Assembly (NCBI RefSeq): GCF_003312875.1
Contig: NZ_CP015163.1
Location: forward strand, 8,742,001 to 8,806,000
Direction of reading: 5' to 3'
Length of the DNA stretch: 64,000 nucleotides
Source: Amycolatopsis albispora
Lineage (GTDB): Bacteria; Actinomycetota; Actinomycetes; Mycobacteriales; Pseudonocardiaceae
Shown: positions 1 to 8,700 of the stretch, one piece after another
Position numbering within the stretch: position 1 is the first letter of the stretch
Layout: each line of letters opens with the position of its first letter
Program-made: the position numbers and the translations under genes
The notes under the pieces: generated by a model
Told to the model about the DNA's origin: nothing
Databases searched by the model: none
The model's input: the letters and a program-made list of their open reading frames with translations, nothing else

Positions 1-1
1 C

Positions 2-391
2 GCGCTGACCGGGCCACAGCCGATCGGTCCCGCGGTGACTGGGCCGCAGGCTGCCGGGCCCGGCGTGACCGGGCCGCAGCCGACCGGCGCCGCGGTGAGC
101 GGGCCGCAGGCTACCGGGGCCGCTCTCACCGGTGGCGCGCCGGGCTCGTCCGGGCAGCTCACCGACCTCAACACGGCACCGCCGCCGGATTTGGCGCGGC
201 TGCCCGGCATGACCCCGCAGCGCGTCGCCGCCGCCGTGGAACTGCGCCGGCGGCAGGGCGGCTTCGCCGATGTCGAGGCGTTCGGCGTCGCCGTCGGGTT
301 GCAGCCGCATGAGATCGTCCGCCTTCGCGCCCGCGCGACCACGAGCCGTATCCAGCACCACAACACCGGCGTCCGCCAGCTCGACATCTAA
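2..391 (+). CDS. Helix-hairpin-helix (ComEA-like) protein, C-terminal part
   Basis: The reading frame is open at the left window edge, so the N-terminus is missing. The first 45 residues are a low-complexity tract of about four 10-residue units of the type A-V-T-G-P-Q-x-x-G-x, then a short linker. The last ~75 residues begin DLNTAPPPDLARLPGMTP and continue through AAAVELRRRQGGF, the typical paired helix-hairpin-helix fold of ComEA-type DNA-binding proteins (non-specific binding through backbone amides). Known ComEA proteins are membrane anchored and bind incoming DNA; here neither signal nor membrane segment is in view. It ends 11 bases before the convergent IclR gene. Exact role unknown. Confidence 0.7.
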   Translation, partial: ALTGPQPIGPAVTGPQAAGPGVTGPQPTGAAVSGPQATGAALTGGAPGSSGQLTDLNTAPPPDLARLPGMTPQRVAAAVELRRRQGGFADVEAFGVAVGLQPHEIVRLRARATTSRIQHHNTGVRQLDI

Positions 392-402
392 ACAGGCCGG
401 GC

Positions 403-1164
403 TCAGTGGTCCCGGTGGCCCAGCCCCGCCGAGATCTGCTGCGCCGCCCGGCCGACCACCTTCGCCAGGCCCCGCAGCCGGGCGGCGGGCATGTACGGCC
501 GGGTCGCCGACACGCTGATCGCCCCGGCGATCGTGCCGCTCGCGTCCCGCACGGGCGCCGCCACGCAGCGGATACCGGGCTCGTTGTCCTCCAGGTCGAG
601 CGCCACCCCGGTCTCCGCGTACTCCCGCATCCGCACCAGGAACGCGTCCAGGTCCCCGGGGTGCACCTGGTCCGGCTCCAGCGGCGCCTCCGCCTGGTAC
701 AGCCCCCGCCACTCCGGCTCCGAGTCCAGCAGCAGCGCCATGCCCACCCCGGTGCGCGTCAGCGGCATCCGGTGCCCGATCCGCGAGCGCATCTCCGCCC
801 CGCGCGAACCCGGCAGCTTGTCCAGGTACAGCACCGAATCACCGTCCCGCACGGCCAGGTGCACGGTGTCGCTCAGCTGCGCGGACAACTCCTCCAGCAC
901 CGGCCGCGCCACTACCGGCAGCGGATTGCCGTGCAGCGCCTGGAACCCCAGCTCGATCAGCGTCGGCCCGAGTGTGTAGCCCTCCCGCCCGCTGCGCAGG
1001 TAACCCTCGCTGACCAGCAGCTGGACCAGCCGGTGCGCGGTGCTGCGGCCCAGCCCGGTGCGCGCGACCAGCGCACGCAGATCGGTCGCGCCGTCGGCGA
1101 CGGCGCGGATCACCGCGAGGCCGCGGGCGAGCGTCTGGGTGCCCGGCGGGGGAGCGTCTGCCAC
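403..1164 (-). CDS. IclR family transcriptional regulator of the galactonate operon
   Basis: 253 residues, the normal IclR size. Residues ~8-70 form the winged helix-turn-helix (LRALVARTGLGRSTAHRLVQLL is spread over its two helices) and ~75-250 the GAF-like effector domain, ending in the usual GAISVSATRPYMP segment. It is divergent from the 2-dehydro-3-deoxygalactonokinase gene with a 64-base gap, so it probably controls the four-gene galactonate operon and itself. The E. coli dgo operon uses a GntR regulator instead, so this is a different regulator on the same pathway. The effector (galactonate or KDGal) is inferred. GTG start. Confidence 0.85.
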   Translation of the reverse strand: MADAPPPGTQTLARGLAVIRAVADGATDLRALVARTGLGRSTAHRLVQLLVSEGYLRSGREGYTLGPTLIELGFQALHGNPLPVVARPVLEELSAQLSDTVHLAVRDGDSVLYLDKLPGSRGAEMRSRIGHRMPLTRTGVGMALLLDSEPEWRGLYQAEAPLEPDQVHPGDLDAFLVRMREYAETGVALDLEDNEPGIRCVAAPVRDASGTIAGAISVSATRPYMPAARLRGLAKVVGRAAQQISAGLGHRDH

Positions 1165-1171
1165 GGCGTCA

Positions 1172-1186
1172 TCCTACATATAGGGA
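1172..1186. promoter_or_regulatory. Possible IclR operator
   Basis: The divergent gap contains TCCTACATATAGGGA, in which CCTA and TAGG are inverted around a 4-base centre. It is an AT-rich spot in GC-rich DNA, placed 8 bases from the IclR start codon. The role as IclR operator is inferred from position and symmetry only. Confidence 0.4.
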
Positions 1187-1228
1187 CGGCATTCGCATTA
1201 TTGGGAACCGCGTCGCACAGTGCCCCCT

Positions 1229-2194
1229 GTGACGGACACCGAACCCGCCCTGGTCGCGCTCGACTGGGGGACCTCCGGCCAGCGCGCCTGGCTGCTCGGC
1301 ACCGGTGGCCGCGTCCTGGACGGCCGCCGCTCGAAGCGCGGGCTGCTGGCCGTCACCGAGGGCATCGACCCCGGCGACCCGGCCGCCCGCGCCGCCGCCT
1401 ACGAGACGGCCTTCCGGCAGGCCTGCGGCGACTGGCTCACCGCGCACCCCGGCCTGCCCGCCATCGCCTGCGGCATGGTGGGCAGCGCGCAGGGCTGGAC
1501 CGACACCGGCTACCGCGCCGTTCCCTCCACTTTGGACTTCACCGGCCTGGTCCCGGTGCCGCACCGCGACGGCGTGCTCCACCTGGTGCCCGGCCTGCGG
1601 ATCCCGTCCGGTGACCGGCCCGGCGACGTGCTGCGCGGTGAGGAGACCCAGCTCGCCGGCATGCTCGACGTGCTCACCGGGCCGTGCACCGTGGTGCTCC
1701 CCGGCACGCACACCAAGTGGGTCCGCGTCGAGGGCGACACGGTGACCGGGTTCGCCACCTCGATGTCGGGCGAACTGCACGGCCTGCTGACCAAGCACGG
1801 CATCTTCGCGCGCACGGCCGCCGAACCGGTCCGGGACGACGCGGCGTTCGAACGCGGGCTCGCGGCCGGGCGGCGGTCGCGCGGGCTGGCCGCGGAGCTG
1901 TTCGGCGCCCGCCCGCTGGTGCTCGACGGCGCGCTCGCCCCGGCGTCCCTGCCCGACTACCTCTCCGGCGTGCTGCTCGCCGACGAGGTCGCGCACCAGC
2001 TGTCCACTTCGGACACCGAGCGCGTGGTGCTGTGCGGCACGGCCGACCTGTGCCGCCGCTACGCCGCCGCGCTCGCCGACCGGGGCGTGGCGGCCGTGGT
2101 GCTGACCGAGGAGACCACCGTCCGCGGCCTGTGGCGCATCGCCACCGCGGCCGGGCTGGTCCACCACACTCCAGAAAGGACACCGCAACCGTGA
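1229..2194 (+). CDS. dgoK: 2-dehydro-3-deoxygalactonokinase
   Basis: About 321 residues, close to the usual DgoK length. It phosphorylates 2-dehydro-3-deoxy-D-galactonate to the 6-phosphate in the De Ley-Doudoroff pathway. The family's N-terminal phosphate-binding motif is visible as ALDWGTSGQRAW, followed by GMVGSAQGW, a PGTHTKWV segment and the SMSGEL motif of the DgoK family. I prefer the GTG at 1229 (V-T-D-T-E-P) over the GTG at 1220 because homologues start with this short tail. The stop overlaps the aldolase start (GTGA), so the two are translationally coupled. First gene of the operon. Confidence 0.88.
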   Translation: MTDTEPALVALDWGTSGQRAWLLGTGGRVLDGRRSKRGLLAVTEGIDPGDPAARAAAYETAFRQACGDWLTAHPGLPAIACGMVGSAQGWTDTGYRAVPSTLDFTGLVPVPHRDGVLHLVPGLRIPSGDRPGDVLRGEETQLAGMLDVLTGPCTVVLPGTHTKWVRVEGDTVTGFATSMSGELHGLLTKHGIFARTAAEPVRDDAAFERGLAAGRRSRGLAAELFGARPLVLDGALAPASLPDYLSGVLLADEVAHQLSTSDTERVVLCGTADLCRRYAAALADRGVAAVVLTEETTVRGLWRIATAAGLVHHTPERTPQP

Positions 2195-2796
2195 CCGGGC
2201 TGATCGCGATCCTGCGTGGCGTCACCCCCGCCGAGGTGGCGGGAATCGGCCACGCGCTCGCCGACGCCGGCATCACCGGCATCGAGGTGCCGCTCAACTC
2301 TCCCGAGCCGTTCACCAGCGTGCGGCTGCTCGCCGACGCGCTCGGCGACCGGTGTGAGATCGGCGCGGGCACCGTGCTCACCGCCGAGGACGCCGGGCGC
2401 GCCCAGGAAGCGGGCGCCCGGATGATCGTGGCGCCCAACTGCGACCCCGCAGTCATCCGCGCCGCGGTCGAGCTGGGCATGACGCCGTACCCGGGCGTCG
2501 CCACCCCCACCGAGGCGTTCACCGCGATCGCCGCGGGCGCCCGTCACCTCAAGCTCTTCCCGGCCGGTGCGGTCGGGACCGGCGGAGCCGCGGCCTGGCG
2601 TGCCGTGCTCCCGCCGGACGTCGGACTCCTGCCGGTGGGCGGGGTCGACGGAACCAACCTGGCCGCGTGGGCCGCCGTCGACGGCGTGGTGGGCGCGGGG
2701 CTCGGCTCCTGCCTCTACCGGCCGGGCGACACCGCCGAAGTGGTCGGTGCCCGAGCCGGTGAACTCCGCCGGATCTGGGACGGAACGTCGCAGTAG
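2191..2796 (+). CDS. dgoA: 2-dehydro-3-deoxy-6-phosphogalactonate aldolase
   Basis: 201 residues, a single-domain KDPG/KDPGal aldolase of class I. It splits KDPGal into pyruvate and glyceraldehyde 3-phosphate. Visible motifs are the catalytic glutamate region [11 protein letters not shown], the GAGTVL strand, the PNCDP segment and the Schiff-base lysine in [17 protein letters not shown] is the phosphate-binding loop. The GTG at 2191 overlaps the kinase TGA by 3 bases. In E. coli the aldolase was long annotated as fused to the dehydratase; here it is separate, with the dehydratase 11 bases downstream. Confidence 0.9.
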   Translation: MTGLIAILRGVTPAEVAGIGHALADAGITGIEVPLNSPEPFTSVRLLADALGDRCEIGAGTVLTAEDAGRAQEAGARMIVAPNCDPAVIRAAVELGMTPYPGVATPTEAFTAIAAGARHLKLFPAGAVGTGGAAAWRAVLPPDVGLLPVGGVDGTNLAAWAAVDGVVGAGLGSCLYRPGDTAEVVGARAGELRRIWDGTSQ

Positions 2797-2807
2797 TAAG
2801 GGAAACC

Positions 2808-3956
2808 ATGAAGATCACGTCAATGACGACATTCCAGGTGCCGCCCCGCTGGTGCTTCTTGAAGATCGAGACCGACGCGGGGATCACCGGCTGGGGCGAG
2901 CCGGTGCTGGAGGGCAGGGCCGAGTCGGTGGCCGCGACGGTGGCCGAGCTGTCGGACTACCTGATCGGCCAGGACCCGGCCCGCATCGAGGACATCTGGA
3001 CCGTGCTCTACCGCGGCGGGTTCTATCGCGGCGGCGGCATCCACATGAGCGCGCTGGCCGGGATCGACCAGGCGCTGTGGGACATCAAGGGCAAGTCGCT
3101 GGGCGTGCCGGTGCACGAGCTGCTCGGCGGCCGGGTGCGCGACCGGATCAAGGTGTACTCCTGGATCGGCGGCGACCGCCCGGCCGAGACCGCCCGCGCC
3201 GCCCGTGACGTGGTGGACCGGGGGTTCACCGCGGTCAAGATGAACGGCACCGAGGAACTGTCCTATCTGGACAGCTGGGCCAAGGTGGACCGCTGTGTGG
3301 CCAATGTGGACGCGGTGCGCCAGGCGGTGGGCGCGGACGTCGGCATCGGCGTGGACTTCCACGGCCGCGTGCACAAGCCGATGGCCAAGGTGCTGCTGCG
3401 CGAGCTGGAGCCGTACCGGCTGATGTTCGTCGAGGAGCCGGTGCTGTCCGAGCACGTCGAGGACTTCGCCGAGGTGCTGCGGAACTCGCCGATCCCGATC
3501 GCGCTCGGCGAGCGGCTGTATTCGCGCTGGGACTTCAAGTCCGTGCTGGCCTCCGGGGCGGTGGACATCATCCAGCCCGACCCGTCGCACTGCGGTGGCA
3601 TCACCGAGGCGCGCAAGATCGCGCACCTGGCCGAGGCACACGACGTCGGCCTGGCGCTGCACTGCCCGCTCGGCCCGATCGCGCTCGCCGCCTGCCTGCA
3701 GATCGACGCCGGTTGTTACAACGCGACGATCCAGGAGCAGAGCCTGGGCATCCACTACAACACCAGCAACGACCTGCTCGACTACCTGGTGGACCCGTCG
3801 GTGTTCACCTACCGCGACGGGCAGGTCGACATTCCCGGCGGCCCCGGGCTCGGCATCGAGATCAACGAGGAGTACGTCACCGAGCGCGCCGCGGAAGGGC
3901 ACCGCTGGCGCAATCCGGTGTGGCGGCACGCCGACGGCTCGTTCGCGGAGTGGTGA
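2808..3956 (+). CDS. dgoD: D-galactonate dehydratase (enolase superfamily)
   Basis: 382 residues, the usual DgoD length. It removes water from D-galactonate to give 2-dehydro-3-deoxygalactonate. The capping domain is at the N-terminus and the barrel from about residue 125. Metal ligands fit the aspartate in GVDFHG, the glutamate in FVEEPV and the glutamate in [12 protein letters not shown]; the C-terminal [13 protein letters not shown] motif carries the catalytic histidine of the galactonate dehydratase group. A Shine-Dalgarno-like AAGGGAA precedes the ATG. The stop overlaps a possible GTG start of the transporter. Confidence 0.92.
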   Translation: MKITSMTTFQVPPRWCFLKIETDAGITGWGEPVLEGRAESVAATVAELSDYLIGQDPARIEDIWTVLYRGGFYRGGGIHMSALAGIDQALWDIKGKSLGVPVHELLGGRVRDRIKVYSWIGGDRPAETARAARDVVDRGFTAVKMNGTEELSYLDSWAKVDRCVANVDAVRQAVGADVGIGVDFHGRVHKPMAKVLLRELEPYRLMFVEEPVLSEHVEDFAEVLRNSPIPIALGERLYSRWDFKSVLASGAVDIIQPDPSHCGGITEARKIAHLAEAHDVGLALHCPLGPIALAACLQIDAGCYNATIQEQSLGIHYNTSNDLLDYLVDPSVFTYRDGQVDIPGGPGLGIEINEEYVTERAAEGHRWRNPVWRHADGSFAEW

Positions 3957-3961
3957 GCGGC

Positions 3962-5272
3962 ATGACGCAGACAACAACCGCGGGCGCCGGGCTGTCCACA
4001 ACGGCCTCCCGCATCCGGGTGCTGGTCGCGGTGATGCTCTTCGTCACCGTGGTGATCAACTACCTGGACCGCTCGAACCTGTCGATCGCCATGCCCGCGA
4101 TCGCCGGTGAACTGGACCTTTCCAAGGCGCAGCAGGGATTGCTGCTGTCGGCCTTCGGCTGGACCTATGCCGCGCTGCAGATTCCCGGCGGGTGGCTGGT
4201 CGACCGGGTGCCGCCGCGGGTGCTGTACCCGGTGTGCCTGGTGCTCTGGTCGCTGGCGACCTTCTTCATGGGCATCATCGGCGGTTTTGCCGCGCTGATC
4301 GTGCTGCGGCTGATGGTCGGCGTGTTCGAGGCGCCCGCGTACCCGATCAACAGCAAGATCGCCACCGTGTGGTTCCCCGAGCGGGAACGCGCCACCACCA
4401 TCGGGTTCTACACCTCCGGCCAGTTCATCGGGCTGGCGCTGCTGACACCGGTGCTGTCCTGGCTGCAGTCGGTGCTTTCGTGGCACTGGGTGTTCGTCAG
4501 CACCGGCCTGGTCGGCATCCTGTGGGCGGTGATCTGGTACGCCTGGTACCGGGAACCGCGTGATTCGCGGGCGAACGACGCCGAGGTGGAGCTGATCAAG
4601 TCCGGTGGCGGGCTGGTGGACCTGGCGCGCGAACGGCCGGAGCGGGCGCGGATCACGCGTGGTGATCTGGCGACCGTGCTGGGCCGCCGGAAGCTGTGGG
4701 GCATCTACCTCGGGCAGTTCTGCCTGACCTCGACGCTCTGGTTCTTCCTCACCTGGTTCCCGACGTACCTGGTGGAGTACCGGGACATGGACTACATCAA
4801 GTCCGGTTTCCTGGCCTCGCTGCCGTTCGTCGCCGCGCTGGTGGGCGTGCTGATTTCCGGGGTGCTGTCGGACTTCCTGCTGCGCCGCGGTGCTTCGCTC
4901 GGCGCGGCGCGCAAGGGGCCGATCATCGCCGGTCTGCTGCTGAGCACGCTGATGGTGGGCGCGAGCTTCACCGATTCGACCGCGCTGGTCATCGTGTTCC
5001 TGTCGGTGGCGTTCTTCGGCAACGGGCTCGCGTCGATCACCTGGTCGCTGGTCTCGGCGCTGGCGCCGCGGCGGCTGTTCGGGCTGACCGGCGGGATGTT
5101 CAACTTCATCGGCAACCTGTCGTCGATCGCGACGCCGATCGTGATCGGGCTGATCGTCACCGACGACAGCTTCGCGCCGGGCTTCGCCTACATGACCGTG
5201 ATCACCATCGCCGGGATCCTGTCGTACGTGTTCCTGGTGGGGAAGGTGGAACGGGTCGAAGAACGCGGGTGA
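3962..5272 (+). CDS. MFS transporter, likely galactonate uptake
   Basis: About 436 residues with twelve hydrophobic segments, of the anion:cation symporter type used for hexonates and hexarates. Family marks include NYLDRSNLSIAMP in the first loop, the GWLVDRVPPR segment between helices 2 and 3, and the ALRRFGLTGGMFNFIGN-like stretch near helix 11 (here ALAPRRLFGLTGGMFNFIGN). As last gene of the galactonate operon it most likely imports D-galactonate with protons. The start is ATG 3962; a GTG at 3953 that overlaps the dgoD stop is possible. Substrate is inferred from context. Confidence 0.88.
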   Translation: MTQTTTAGAGLSTTASRIRVLVAVMLFVTVVINYLDRSNLSIAMPAIAGELDLSKAQQGLLLSAFGWTYAALQIPGGWLVDRVPPRVLYPVCLVLWSLATFFMGIIGGFAALIVLRLMVGVFEAPAYPINSKIATVWFPERERATTIGFYTSGQFIGLALLTPVLSWLQSVLSWHWVFVSTGLVGILWAVIWYAWYREPRDSRANDAEVELIKSGGGLVDLARERPERARITRGDLATVLGRRKLWGIYLGQFCLTSTLWFFLTWFPTYLVEYRDMDYIKSGFLASLPFVAALVGVLISGVLSDFLLRRGASLGAARKGPIIAGLLLSTLMVGASFTDSTALVIVFLSVAFFGNGLASITWSLVSALAPRRLFGLTGGMFNFIGNLSSIATPIVIGLIVTDDSFAPGFAYMTVITIAGILSYVFLVGKVERVEERG

Positions 5273-5279
5273 CCCCCTG

Positions 5280-5315
5280 AACACGACCGGTCGTCCGGGT
5301 ACGACCGGTCGTGTT
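5280..5315. terminator. Perfect hairpin between convergent genes
   Basis: AACACGACCGGTCGT and ACGACCGGTCGTGTT form a perfect 15-bp stem around a 6-base loop. It lies 7 bases after the transporter stop and 5 bases before the stop of the convergent VOC gene, the right place for a bidirectional terminator. Each arm also contains the 12-base palindrome ACGACCGGTCGT. Confidence 0.75.
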
Positions 5316-5320
5316 CGTGT

Positions 5321-5782
5321 TCAGTCCAGGCAGAACTCGTTGCCCTCGGGGTCGCGCATCACGATGAACCCGTGGCTGAGCGGTGGCGCGGGTTCGTGCC
5401 GTTCGAGCCGCTCGGCGCCCAGCGCGACGAGCCGTTCGCACTCCACCTCCAGCGCCGCCATGCGCTCGTCGCCCTGCAAGCCGGGCGCCGCGCGGATGTC
5501 GATGTGGACGCGGTTCTTGGCCACCTTGTCCTCCGGCACCTGCTGGAAGAACAGCCGCGGCCCCCGCCCGTCCGGGTCCTCCACCGCGGAACTCGAGTTG
5601 CGCTGGTCCTCCGGAACGCCGACCCGCTCCAGGAATTCGTCCCACGCCGCCAGCGGGTCCGCGCCCTCGGGCAGCTCGACCCCCGGCGGGGCCGGGTGGA
5701 CGTAACCCAGTGCGTCGCGCCAGAAGCAGGACAGCGAGCGCGGGTCGTGCGCGTCGAAGGTGAGCTGGATTTCGCGGCTCAT
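5321..5782 (-). CDS. VOC (glyoxalase-like) family protein
   Basis: 153 residues. It opens with IQLTFDAHDP and closes with the FIVMRDPEGNEFCLD strand typical of the vicinal oxygen chelate fold of actinobacterial 'glyoxalase-like' proteins. The middle has a GPRLFFQQVPEDK segment. Metal-binding and substrate cannot be told from sequence. It overlaps the DinB-like gene upstream by 4 bases (ATGA), so the two are one operon and translationally coupled. Confidence 0.8.
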   Translation of the reverse strand: MSREIQLTFDAHDPRSLSCFWRDALGYVHPAPPGVELPEGADPLAAWDEFLERVGVPEDQRNSSSAVEDPDGRGPRLFFQQVPEDKVAKNRVHIDIRAAPGLQGDERMAALEVECERLVALGAERLERHEPAPPLSHGFIVMRDPEGNEFCLD

Positions 5783-6348
5783 CGGAGGGCTCCGTTCGTG
5801 TGCAGGTACAGGTCGCGCAGCAGGCAGACCTCGGACAGGTGGTGGATCAGCTCGCGGTGGATGTGCAGCACCAGATCGGCGATCGCCAGCTCGGGATAGG
5901 GCTCCTTGTTACCGACCGGGGTGCGGAGCTCCGCCTCGCTGAGCCCGCCGACCCCGGTCACCCAGGCGTCGAGCTGCGTGCCGAGCTGGTCGAGCGCGGT
6001 GGCCGCGTCGCCGGCGTAGTGCCAGCTGTCGTAGGACGCCGGGGGCCCGCCGAAGTGCGACGCGTTGCGGGCGGCGAGCACACCGACGATGACGTGGCCG
6101 AGCCGCCAGGCGATGGTGGTGAAGGGCGCGGGATCGGGCGTGGGAATGGCGTAGTCGATGGTGAAGTCCCCGGCTCCGGCCTGCACGGGCGCGGTCGAGG
6201 TGCCGCGCGGGCGCACGCTCCAGGCGTCCGGCACGGGCGCCCAGAAGTACTCGTCGTCGGTCAGGCCGTCGAGGCGGGCGCGGACCTGGTGCCGCCAGTG
6301 GAACTCCCACTGCTCCCGCAGGCTCCGGTTCCAGTCGAATCCGTTCAT
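5779..6348 (-). CDS. DinB-like four-helix protein
   Basis: 189 residues starting MNGFDWNRSLREQWEFHW, a common opening of the DinB_2 / DUF664 group. These are four-helix bundles that bind a metal through three histidines and include mycothiol-dependent enzymes. Candidate metal ligands are the histidines in WRLGHVIVGVL and in LHIHRELIHHLSEV. First gene of a two-gene operon with the VOC protein. It is divergent from the WYL regulator across a short gap with a strong palindrome, so it is probably that regulator's target. Confidence 0.75.
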   Translation of the reverse strand: MNGFDWNRSLREQWEFHWRHQVRARLDGLTDDEYFWAPVPDAWSVRPRGTSTAPVQAGAGDFTIDYAIPTPDPAPFTTIAWRLGHVIVGVLAARNASHFGGPPASYDSWHYAGDAATALDQLGTQLDAWVTGVGGLSEAELRTPVGNKEPYPELAIADLVLHIHRELIHHLSEVCLLRDLYLHTNGALR

Positions 6349-6367
6349 GGGACCACCCTGGCATGCC

Positions 6368-6390
6368 TAGCGGACAGATACGGTCCGCTA
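6368..6390. promoter_or_regulatory. Operator palindrome between DinB-like gene and WYL regulator
   Basis: TAGCGGAC and GTCCGCTA are perfect 8-bp inverted arms with a 7-base spacer. The site is 20 bases upstream of the DinB-like start codon and 21 bases upstream of the regulator's start. Its position suggests control of both divergent genes by the WYL regulator. Confidence 0.7.
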
Positions 6391-6410
6391 TCTCCGATAG
6401 GGTGAGCGGG

Positions 6411-7370
6411 GTGGACGGTGAGGACCGGGGGACGACGGAACGGGTGCTCACCCTGCTCGGGCTGTTGCAGCAGCGGCAGGTCTGGACCGGACCCGAGCTC
6501 GCCGACCGCCTCGGGGTCACGCCGCGCACGGTCCGGCGTGACGTCGAACGGCTGCGCGCGCTCGGTTATCCGGTGCACGCGAGCCAGGGCGTCGGTGGCG
6601 GATACCAGCTCGGCGCCGGGCAGGACCTGCCGCCGCTGCTGCTCGACGACGAAGAGGCGATCGCCACCGCGGTCTCGCTGCTGGTCGGCGCGGGCGGGGC
6701 GGTCGCCAGCGCGGGGGACGCCGCGCTGCGGGCGCTGGCCAAGCTCGACCGGGTGCTGCCGTCGCGGCTGCGGCACGAGGTGCGCACGTTGTCCGACGCG
6801 GTGGAGTCCTTCGACGGTGGCCGCGTGCCGGTTGATCCCGAGGTGCTGATGACGCTGGCCAGGGCGTGCCGCGACCAGGTCGAGGCCGGGTTCGGCTACC
6901 CGTCCGGCGGCGAGGTGCGGGAGCGGCGGGTCGAGCCGTACCGCGTGGTCGCCTCCGATCGCCGCTGGTACCTGCTCGCCTATGACCTCGACCGGGACGG
7001 CTGGCGCAATTTTCGGGTGGACCGGATGACCGGGGTGATCGCGCGGACCTGGCGGTTCAGCCCGCGCGAGGCGCCGGACGCGGCGGCGTTCGTGCAGGAG
7101 AACGTCGCGTTGCGCGTTTACCCGCAGCAGGCGCGGTTCCTCGTGCACGCCGCGGCGGACACGGTTCGCGCGCAGGTCCCGGCGTCGGCCGCCGTGGTCC
7201 GCGCGCGGGGGAAGGGGCGCTGCGAGGTGCGCAGCGGCGCGGCCAGCCTCGACTACGTCCTGATGCACGTGCTGCTGCTGGGGCACGAGTTCGAGGTGCT
7301 CGACCCGCCGGAACTGCGGGCGCGCTGCGGTGAGCTGGCGGACCGGCTGCGGGCGGCCGGGTCCGTGTGA
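6411..7370 (+). CDS. WYL-domain transcriptional regulator (YafY type)
   Basis: About 319 residues. The N-terminal HTH_11 domain contains ELADRLGVTPRTVRRDVERL, followed by the GGGYQLGAGQDLPPLLLDDEEA linker region and a WYL domain near residues 140-220 with the SDRRWYLLAYDLDRDGWRNF core. Such regulators bind nucleic-acid or nucleotide ligands through the WYL fold. GTG 6411 is chosen because homologues start close to ERVLTLLGLL; GTG 6402 is also in frame. Its probable targets are the divergent DinB-VOC operon and itself. A second WYL regulator of equal length lies at 12.1-13.0 kb. Confidence 0.85.
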   Translation: MDGEDRGTTERVLTLLGLLQQRQVWTGPELADRLGVTPRTVRRDVERLRALGYPVHASQGVGGGYQLGAGQDLPPLLLDDEEAIATAVSLLVGAGGAVASAGDAALRALAKLDRVLPSRLRHEVRTLSDAVESFDGGRVPVDPEVLMTLARACRDQVEAGFGYPSGGEVRERRVEPYRVVASDRRWYLLAYDLDRDGWRNFRVDRMTGVIARTWRFSPREAPDAAAFVQENVALRVYPQQARFLVHAAADTVRAQVPASAAVVRARGKGRCEVRSGAASLDYVLMHVLLLGHEFEVLDPPELRARCGELADRLRAAGSV

Positions 7371-7380
7371 TCATGGCAGC

Positions 7381-8694
7381 GTGCAGTTCGAGACTTCGTC
7401 GGGGCCGGTCGTCGGGCGGGTCGAAGCGGACGTGGTGCGGGTGCTCGGGGTGCCCTACGCGGTCGCGAAACGGTTCGAGGTGCCGGAGGCGCCGCCCCCG
7501 TTCAGCGAACCGTTCACCGCGTTCGAGCGGGCGCTCGCCCCGCCGCAGCACCGGTCCCCGCTGCTCACCCGGCTGATCGGGGACGACGACCTCGGTGACG
7601 GCGAGGCGTGCCAGCGGCTGTCGATCACCGCGCCCGCGGACCTCGCCGAGGGTGAGCGCCTGCCGGTCATGGTGTGGATCCACGGCGGTTCCTACGTCAC
7701 CGGCGCGGGTGACCTGAACGTGTACGACCCGCGGGCGCTGGTCACCGAGCAGCGGGTGGTGGTCGTGACGGTGACCTACCGGCTCGGCGTGCTCGGCTTC
7801 CTCGGCGACGGAGTCCGGGTGCCGGCGAATCTCGGCCTGCTCGACCAGCTCGCGGCGCTGCGCTGGGTGCGCGACAACATCGCGGCGTTCGGCGGTGATC
7901 CCGGGGCGGTCACGGTGTTCGGCCAGTCCGCCGGTGGGGACGCGATCGCGCACCTGATGATCAGCGAGGGCGCCGACGGGTTGTTCCGGCGCGCGATCAT
8001 CCAGAGCGCGCCGCTGGGCATCACGTCCGGGCGGTCCGCGATGACTTCGGCGATGCTCGCGGCGGTCGGTGAGCTGTCGCGGGAGGCGCCGGTCGGGGAG
8101 ATCCTCGCGGCGCAGATGGTCGCGGAGAAGGCGGCGCGGCGCTTCGGGCTGCCCGGCGGAATGCCGTTCGGGGTGCAGTACGGCCTGCCGCCGGTGCCCC
8201 CGGAAGCCGAACGGGACGAGGCCTGGCGGAAGGCCGCGCCCCGGATCGACGTGCTGATCGGCTGCACCGCGGAGGAGGCGGCCCTGTTCGCCGGGGCGGT
8301 GCCCGCGATCGAGCGCGTGTTCCGGATTCCCGTGGCGGGCCCGGTGATCCGGCGTTTCGGCACGGCGCCGCTGACCCGGAAGATCTACGACGCGCCCGCG
8401 CGCGCCTTCGCCCGGCGGCATCGGGAGGCGGGCGGGCAGGCCGTGCGGTACCGGATGACCTGGCAGCCGGACGGCAGCTCGTTCGGCGCGGCGCACATCG
8501 CCGACCTGCCGCTCATCCTCGGCACGCGGCAGGCCTGGGAACGCTCGAAGCTGCTGGGGCGCGTCGACTGGTCCGAAGTGGACCGTCGTGGCCGTGCGGT
8601 CCGCCGCGTCTGGGCGGGTTTCGCCCGCACCGGCCAGGTTTCCCCGGACGACGCGCAGGCAGCCCGCGACACGCTGACCTTCCCGGCGAGCTGA
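7381..8694 (+). CDS. Carboxylesterase, type B
   Basis: 437 residues of the carboxylesterase/lipase family, somewhat shorter than the usual ~500. The oxyanion-hole motif is VWIHGGSYV, and the nucleophile elbow is VFGQSAGGDAIAH (G-Q-S-A-G). A TAEEAALF segment and the late GAAHIADLPLIL segment fit the acid and histidine regions. It hydrolyses carboxylic esters; substrate unknown. No signal peptide, so probably cytoplasmic. The GTG start lies 10 bases after the WYL stop, so it may be co-transcribed with the regulator. Confidence 0.85.
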   Translation: MQFETSSGPVVGRVEADVVRVLGVPYAVAKRFEVPEAPPPFSEPFTAFERALAPPQHRSPLLTRLIGDDDLGDGEACQRLSITAPADLAEGERLPVMVWIHGGSYVTGAGDLNVYDPRALVTEQRVVVVTVTYRLGVLGFLGDGVRVPANLGLLDQLAALRWVRDNIAAFGGDPGAVTVFGQSAGGDAIAHLMISEGADGLFRRAIIQSAPLGITSGRSAMTSAMLAAVGELSREAPVGEILAAQMVAEKAARRFGLPGGMPFGVQYGLPPVPPEAERDEAWRKAAPRIDVLIGCTAEEAALFAGAVPAIERVFRIPVAGPVIRRFGTAPLTRKIYDAPARAFARRHREAGGQAVRYRMTWQPDGSSFGAAHIADLPLILGTRQAWERSKLLGRVDWSEVDRRGRAVRRVWAGFARTGQVSPDDAQAARDTLTFPAS

Positions 8695-8700
8695 CCGACG

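Noticed and set aside
406..1614. Long plus-strand frame opposite the IclR gene
   Set aside because: It is Arg/Pro-rich shadow coding typical of GC-rich DNA, and the IclR protein on the other strand has clear domains.
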